From: Lineus longissimus
Taxonomy: Eukaryota; Nemertea; Pilidiophora; Heteronemertea; Lineidae
Direction: 5' to 3'
Assembly: GCF_910592395.1 (NCBI RefSeq)
Contig: NC_088311.1
Location: forward strand, 20,150,501-20,214,500
Length of the DNA stretch: 64,000 nt
The translations under genes and the position numbers were made by a program. The notes below the pieces were generated by a model. It did no database searches, was not told the DNA's origin, and saw nothing but the letters and a program-made list of their open reading frames with translations. Shown piece after piece: positions 61,890-64,000 of the stretch. Each line of letters opens with the position of its first letter. Position 1 is the first letter of the stretch.

Positions 61890-61957
61890 AAAAGCCAGTC
61901 CAGCAATATAAAGGTTGGGGTCAACTCCTTGTGATACGATCACACCAGGCTGGATTT
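61890..61957 (-). CDS. Possible internal coding exon, unverified
   Basis: On the minus strand a T-rich tract and an AG lead into KEIQ or, from 61949, PGVIVSQGVDPNLYIAGLAF, ending exactly at a consensus GTAAGT donor (61884-61889). Within 61949-61890 the other two frames contain stops. It is on the same strand as the PATJ/MPDZ exon but is not a PDZ sequence, and the family is unknown. The acceptor is weak. Confidence 0.2.
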
Positions 61958-62069
61958 CTTTCGATGATGCAGATTGGCCATAATTTGGCACCCAGCGATG
62001 TTGAAGAAGAAAAAAACACCAACAGGAGATAATCCGCCTCGTGCACTCCGTGACAAAAGCTCTCAAAAA

Positions 62070-63490
62070 CTATACACCAAAATATTGGGGCCGTTATATT
62101 TTGTGGTTTTGCAAAATTGCATCCTATAAGGCAGTGCTTGAAAAAACTGTAACAGTAATTTTAATAAGAGTTTCCATTTTTTTGGCCATATATTTTCGCA
62201 ATTATCTGTAAAGTTCACGGGAAAAAAAGTAAAAATAAAAAGCACACAAACATTTAAGGTTAAAGTTACCGTACCAATACCTGTTTCTGCTCTTTTCTGG
62301 TCAACTGTGATACGTGACAGCAAAAGCAGGTCTGGAGCTAAAGAGTGAATGGGTCTGGTGGTAATGCTCATCCATAGCCATCATCAGAGAGAGTATCGAT
62401 AAAGACGTTCCATGGCTTCCTTTAACTTTGTCTCTCCTTCTGTCTTTGATGCCACAAATCTAATAAGTCTTCAATTCTCGTCTCATTGCCCAATTATGTG
62501 AGGAATCCATTTCTTATCTAGAACAGGTTAATATATATTCGGGGATACGAAGTCATTACTAATGACATTAGCTTATTTGGTTGGCTATACGTCCTTCCTC
62601 TAACCCTTTGCTTTACCTGTGGGAGAAGCTTCATTGACAACAAAATCATACTGTGAACATGGTGAGGTTATGTAACTGAGTGTCAGGTGTTGTCCGTCGG
62701 GATGCTGGCTTTTGATTTGACTAGTTTCTGTCATGGCGCGAAATTCTTCTAATCATTTTTACATACGGAATTTCTTTCACGGTGGATTAGATGCTTTCTT
62801 TTGGAGGCATAGCAATGAAATTTTCACAGGTGAATAAATGATACATTACCTATGTGATCAATTGGCGAAAAAAATCTCTATGTCTTCATAAATGAATGGT
62901 TTTGTTATACATTGTGTACATTTCAAGCATTGTAGTTCCTGGTAGCATACCTTGTGACGGACAAAAATGCCAAGCTAAGTGACATAGCTGACCATAGCTA
63001 ATCAATTATACAGAAAGGTCACTGTACATTAGCGTCTGTTAAAAATAACCTAGATCCCAGTTTGAACCCTTGCAGCAATTTGCTACGCGTTTTATACAAG
63101 TTATATTTAGACACTGGCTGTATAGGCTTATGCTATTGTCATAATTGTGAGTTACTATGGCAACGGAGAGACTTGGCAAGACAGCTCAGATGAGAATTAT
63201 CCGATGGTTAGATACTCGTGGAATCTGCGATTACGTGGCTCCCCTCTTTTTAGAACATGAAGAGTCTGACAGGGCAAAATACTGAAGTAAAAGAACAAGA
63301 CATCACCTCACACAAAAGCGAACTTCGTACAAGAAATACAATGCCCTTACAGCACCTCACTTGGTATGCATCATCAATTCATACACGAGTTTCTGAATCG
63401 AGCCCTATTGCAGGCCCTATTGCTCACATGTTCATAAGGCTGAGTCTAGCTTAGTGATCTGCGCCAGACTTAAAAACAGGAAAGGAGAAG
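62070..63490. other. Non-coding stretch, nothing recognised
   Basis: No delimitable repeat or exon-like segment beyond short motif-free open frames. Confidence 0.4.
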
Positions 63491-63499
63491 GTTGATTTT

Positions 63500-64000
63500 A
63501 ATGAAACGGCCAGGGGCCATTGTGCTCACCGTATACATCTTTTAGTAGGCAGGATCATGCTTAGTTTACAGGTGAATATGGTGAACACAATCAGGCATGA
63601 AGACTTTTTTTAGATGTGTATTGATGTCAAGTAATAAGACAGGGCAGTATATATAAGTTTATGATCCAACCAATAATTGTCTATGACATCAACAAGATCA
63701 ATATCGTGTGATTGCTAAGAGTCCCTGCAATAAAAATATCATCGAAAATAAAAAAAATATTTTTGGCCGTCCTTGACCGGGGTTTGAACTCACGACCTTT
63801 GGATTGCCACAACACGAAAAACACGAAACATGCAATTTCGGCCATATCTGTGTCTGCGTTGTGACCTCTGTGACCTTGACAAGTAGGTCAAATTAAAAAC
63901 CCATATGATATATGATGTATCCTTGCTATGAGTACCTACCACAAAAGTTTTATCGAAAACAAGTCATCAAGCGAGATATCACACTTTTTAGATATCCACA
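63500..64000 (+). mobile_element. Helentron/pearl-like element, diverged copy C, cut by window end
   Basis: Begins AATGAAACGGCCAGGGGCCA and TTGTGCTCACC, the same left end as the copies at 21828 and 46292. A core repeat starts near 63865 (GACCTCTGTGACCTTGACAAG, then 'taggtcaaattaaaaaccc'). Between them lies ~330 bp not shared with the other copies, including a SINE fragment. The right end is outside the window. Confidence 0.6.
63763..63826 (-). mobile_element. tRNA-like SINE fragment
   Basis: On the minus strand the stretch reads GGCAATCCAAAGGTCGTGAG then TTCAAACCCCGG, a good RNA polymerase III B box (GTTCAAACCCC) following an anticodon-arm-like segment. It is followed by an A/T-rich tail. 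It differs from the SINE at 49.5 and 59.2 kb. Probably inserted into the diverged copy C. Confidence 0.45.

Overview
The window looks like nuclear DNA from a metazoan, most likely a marine invertebrate. It is AT-rich, almost empty of coding sequence, and dense in repeats. It carries tRNA-derived SINEs with AAT tails and rolling-circle-type (Helentron/'pearl'-like) elements with microsatellites, of the kind I know best from molluscs and other lophotrochozoans. There are no operons, ribosome binding sites or prokaryotic genes. The phylum is an inference; nothing here fixes the species.

Only one piece of protein-coding sequence is recognised with confidence. It is a 214-bp internal exon on the minus strand (13160-13373) encoding the C-terminal half of a PDZ domain plus linker, of the PATJ/MPDZ (multi-PDZ polarity scaffold) type. 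It has a consensus acceptor and a consensus GTGAGT donor. The other half of the domain and its neighbouring exons were not found, so most of the window is probably intron of this one large gene; other genes could be nested or adjacent. A few weaker exon-like stretches (17940-18002 +, 25684-25800 -, 42341-42604 -, 43484-43993 +, 49350-49460 +, 51294-51386 +, 61890-61957 -) are listed with low confidence.

Layout. 0.8-5.1 kb: diverged tandem doublets and an L2/SINE-type 3' tail. 5.2-5.4 kb: hAT-like terminus. 6.65-7.63 kb: a 36-bp minisatellite with an 11-unit higher-order duplication. 9.6-12.6 kb: more tandem doublets. 13.16-13.37 kb: the PDZ exon. 16.4 kb: a tiny TTAA-type MITE. 19.7 kb: first of four copies of a dispersed unknown repeat. 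20.5 kb: a long imperfect inverted repeat. 21.8-23.0 kb and 46.3-47.5 kb: two nearly identical ~1.15-kb Helentron/pearl-like elements. 25.6-27.6 kb: tandem arrays of about 230-250-bp units. 39.3-41.0 kb: a related element of a second family with a GGAT microsatellite. 49.5 and 59.1-59.3 kb: two copies of one tRNA-derived SINE, both on the minus strand. 60.5-60.8 kb: a longer TTAA element. 63.5-64.0 kb: a third, diverged element of the first rolling-circle family, cut by the window edge and carrying a tRNA-like SINE fragment.

The most notable signals are these. First, the complementary ends of the Helentron-like elements change together between families: the 5' subterminal motif always matches that family's own 3' hairpin. 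Second, there is a pervasive habit of local 100-400-bp tandem duplication, seen at more than 15 separate loci.
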